From Vulcanimicrobiota bacterium (GTDB lineage: Bacteria > Vulcanimicrobiota > Vulcanimicrobiia > Vulcanimicrobiales > Vulcanimicrobiaceae): a stretch of DNA of 7,631 nt. The stretch covers positions 1-7,631 of the forward strand of contig JAFAHB010000296.1 of assembly GCA_019237435.1 (NCBI GenBank), written 5' to 3'. A program made the translations under genes and the position numbers. How positions within the stretch are numbered: the stretch's first letter is position 1; each line of letters opens with the position of its first letter. Of this stretch, positions 6,304 to 7,631 are shown piece after piece. The notes beneath the pieces are model-generated. The model was not told the origin of the DNA, searched no databases, and saw nothing but the letters and a program-made list of their open reading frames with translations.

Positions 6304-6912
6304 TCAGCGAGCGCCGGGATACTTATAGCGCAACACCTTTGCTAGATTGATGCCCCGAATAATGCCTTCGGCGTGGTACGTCAGCCCCCACGAGTCGATC
6401 GACGACATATCGGGGAAGATGCAGGCCTCGAGCGTCTGATCGATCGAGTCCTTTTTGTACCATCCGCCGCCGGCGCCGCTGGTCCCGCCGAATTGATCCG
6501 AGCCGCCGAGATACGAACAATAGCACGACGCCGGATTGCCGTTGCACGATCCCACCGGTGGCTTCAGGTAGTATGCGAGTGCCGCCAGCGTTGGTTTGGT
6601 CGCGTAGAGCGTGCTGAGCAAAACGTGAATGCGGGAGCCGTCCTTCTTGCTCGTGTACTGACAGAATTGCGCGACGCCGGCGAGGAAAAGCAGCTGCGAG
6701 CTGTTGCTGCCGTACACCGCATGGCGAAGTTCGACCTCGCCATGCGTCTGGCGGCAATAGGCGGCCGCAGCGGCGTCGCCGGGATCGATGGCGAGCCCTA
6801 CGGCCGGCCCCGAGGGCGCCGAAGCCGCAGCCGGCGCTGCCGACAGCGCACTATCGCATCCGGAAACGAACAGCACGGCAATTGCCGCAAATGCGGCGGG
6901 TATGATTTTCAT
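6304..6912 (-). CDS. Cys-rich hypothetical lipoprotein
   Basis: A 202-residue exported protein. ATG 6912-6910 follows GAGG with an 8-base spacer and opens a lipoprotein signal peptide (MKIIPAAFAAIAVLFVSGC, lipobox VSGC, Cys19), so the longer frame starting at 6978 is not needed. An Ala/Pro/Ser linker (20-48) leads to a globular part with Cys at 53, 84, 123, 130, 132 and 164, an even number that could form three disulfides. AAAYCRQTHGEVELR (49-63) and NPASCYCSYLGG (126-137) recall the NPAxxYCxxxGG pattern of DUF333 lipoproteins, but the match is loose. Function is unknown. It is the first gene of a probable unit with the GNAT and channel genes; the GNAT reading frame overlaps its 3' end. Its ATG abuts a plus-strand ATG in CATATG. 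Confidence 0.75.
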   Translation of the reverse strand: MKIIPAAFAAIAVLFVSGCDSALSAAPAAASAPSGPAVGLAIDPGDAAAAAYCRQTHGEVELRHAVYGSNSSQLLFLAGVAQFCQYTSKKDGSRIHVLLSTLYATKPTLAALAYYLKPPVGSCNGNPASCYCSYLGGSDQFGGTSGAGGGWYKKDSIDQTLEACIFPDMSSIDSWGLTYHAEGIIRGINLAKVLRYKYPGAR

Positions 6913-6950
6913 ATGCAATACCTCGCCGCGTACTACCCGACGGCGAGCGA

Positions 6951-6954
6951 GGAG
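6951..6954 (+). promoter_or_regulatory. Shine-Dalgarno site for hpnA-like gene
   Basis: GGAG lies eight bases before ATG 6963. The next in-frame ATG (6984) has no such site, so this element decides the start in favour of 6963. Confidence 0.55.
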
Positions 6955-6962
6955 CCCTTTGG

Positions 6963-7631
6963 ATGGCGCGAGTATCACGTGGCATGAGCGCTCGCGTCTT
7001 CCTCACCGGCGCAACGGGGTTCGTCGGTTCGCACGTTCTGCGCGAGCTGCTCGCCGCCGGCTACGAGGTGCGTGCGCTGCGACGCGACCCTTTGTGTCAT
7101 CCTGAGCGGAGCCGCGAAGCGGCGGAGTCGAAGGACGAAGGACACCTCGACTGGATCGCCGGCGACCTGCGCAAGGTCGGGGCGTTCGCTCGCGCGCTCC
7201 ATGATTGTCGCTACCTCGTGCATTGCGCGGCGCTCTACTCGTTTGCGCCGCGCGACCGTGCTGCGATCAACGCCGTAAACGTGGACGGAACGGCGAGCCT
7301 CATGGCGGCTGCGCACATTGCCGGCGTCGAACGCGCGGTGCTGACGTCGAGCTCGGCGACCGAGGGGCACGCGCACCGCGGCTACCACCGCTCGAAACTC
7401 AATCAGGAACGTTCCGCATTCGCAAGCCGTGTGCCCGTCGTCGCGCTGTTGCCGACGGCTCCGATTGGTCCCGGCGACGTTAAGCCAACGCCAACCGGCC
7501 GCCTCGTACTCGATTTCGCTCGCGGCAGGATCGTTGCCAAAGCTCCGGGTCACGGCGGTATGAATCTCGTTGCGGTGGAGGATGTCGCGCGCGCGCACGT
7601 TGCGGCGCTCGAGCGCGGAACGATCGGCGAG
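6963..7631 (+). CDS. hpnA: NAD-dependent epimerase, HpnA-like, 5' part
   Basis: The first 223 codons of a short-chain dehydrogenase/reductase-type sugar epimerase, open at the window end. The Rossmann motif TGATGFVG is at residues 15-22 (numbering from ATG 6963; ATG 6984 would remove seven residues). The N(V)DGT and AGVERAVLTSSSAT segments and the catalytic pair YHRSK (Tyr141, Lys145) follow. The stretch PTAPIGPGDVKPTPTGRLV and then NLVAVEDVARAHVAALERG is very close to what I know of HpnA, the hopanoid-associated sugar epimerase, so the gene may belong to a hopanoid lipid cluster continuing to the right. Two oddities stand out. Residues about 44-60 are encoded by an inserted palindromic repeat. 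The loop between TSSSATEG and YHRSK is only about five residues, far shorter than usual. No disabling change was seen. Confidence 0.85.
   Translation, partial: MARVSRGMSARVFLTGATGFVGSHVLRELLAAGYEVRALRRDPLCHPERSREAAESKDEGHLDWIAGDLRKVGAFARALHDCRYLVHCAALYSFAPRDRAAINAVNVDGTASLMAAAHIAGVERAVLTSSSATEGHAHRGYHRSKLNQERSAFASRVPVVALLPTAPIGPGDVKPTPTGRLVLDFARGRIVAKAPGHGGMNLVAVEDVARAHVAALERGTIGE
7094..7145 (+). repeat. Palindromic interspersed repeat inside hpnA
   Basis: This 52-base element begins GTGTCATCCTGAGCGGAG, has a central perfect stem GCCGC-GAA-GCGGC (7111-7123), and ends GTCGAAGGACGAAGGACAC, so that GTGTC and GACAC close the outside. It resembles the TCATCCTGAGCGAAGCGAAGGA-type repeats known to me from many bacterial genomes, usually between genes. 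Here it is in frame and codes for CHPERSREAAESKDE in a loop of the epimerase. No second copy was seen in the window. Confidence 0.75.

Noticed and set aside
6913..6978. N-terminal extension of the Cys-rich lipoprotein to 6978
   Set aside because: It would put 22 residues before a clear lipoprotein signal peptide; ATG 6912 has its own GAGG site.
7072..7278. Plus-strand frame starting in the repeat (68 codons)
   Set aside because: It is an alternate reading of the interspersed repeat and hpnA, whose correct frame is supported by conserved motifs.

Overview
The window is dense, high-GC bacterial DNA: short gaps, Shine-Dalgarno starts, several GTG starts, two lipoproteins and the start of a hopanoid-type sugar epimerase gene. 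The gene mix and protein style suggest an environmental bacterium, perhaps of an uncultured phylum such as Eremiobacterota (WPS-2). That assignment is a guess from memory of similar proteins; nothing here fixes the taxon.

Layout, left to right. (1) 3-609: the 3' end of a VOC/glyoxalase-fold gene (+) converges on an infA-like gene for translation initiation factor IF-1 (-). The infA frame has no ATG, GTG, TTG or CTG upstream of its conserved core. Its best start is an ATA seven bases after a perfect AAGGAG. (2) 720-2271: a visibly less GC-rich stretch with a hypothetical gene and terminator (+), an Hcp-like (type VI secretion tube) gene (-), and a divergent small protein with three CxxC motifs (+). 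A short dyad lies between the last two. This looks like accessory DNA. (3) 2443-4708: a large secreted lipoprotein (+) followed by a four-helix DUF4267-type membrane protein (+). The lipoprotein frame is interrupted by a TAG, after which 45 protein-like codons continue to a TAA. (4) 6912-4705 (-): a probable three-gene unit of a Cys-rich lipoprotein, a GNAT acetyltransferase and a two-TM potassium channel with a TrkA-type NAD-binding domain. The channel filter reads TIGGGE instead of the usual TxGYG(D/E). The channel and DUF4267 genes share one CTAG as both stop codons. (5) 6963-7631 (+): an HpnA-like NAD-dependent epimerase, cut by the window end and carrying an in-frame palindromic interspersed repeat.

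There is no sign of a single large new system. The points worth following are local: missing canonical starts in two genes (IF-1 and the GNAT), the in-frame TAG of the lipoprotein, the GGG channel filter, the repeat inside hpnA, and the Hcp/CxxC pair without other type VI genes. No tRNA, rRNA, CRISPR array or insertion sequence was seen.
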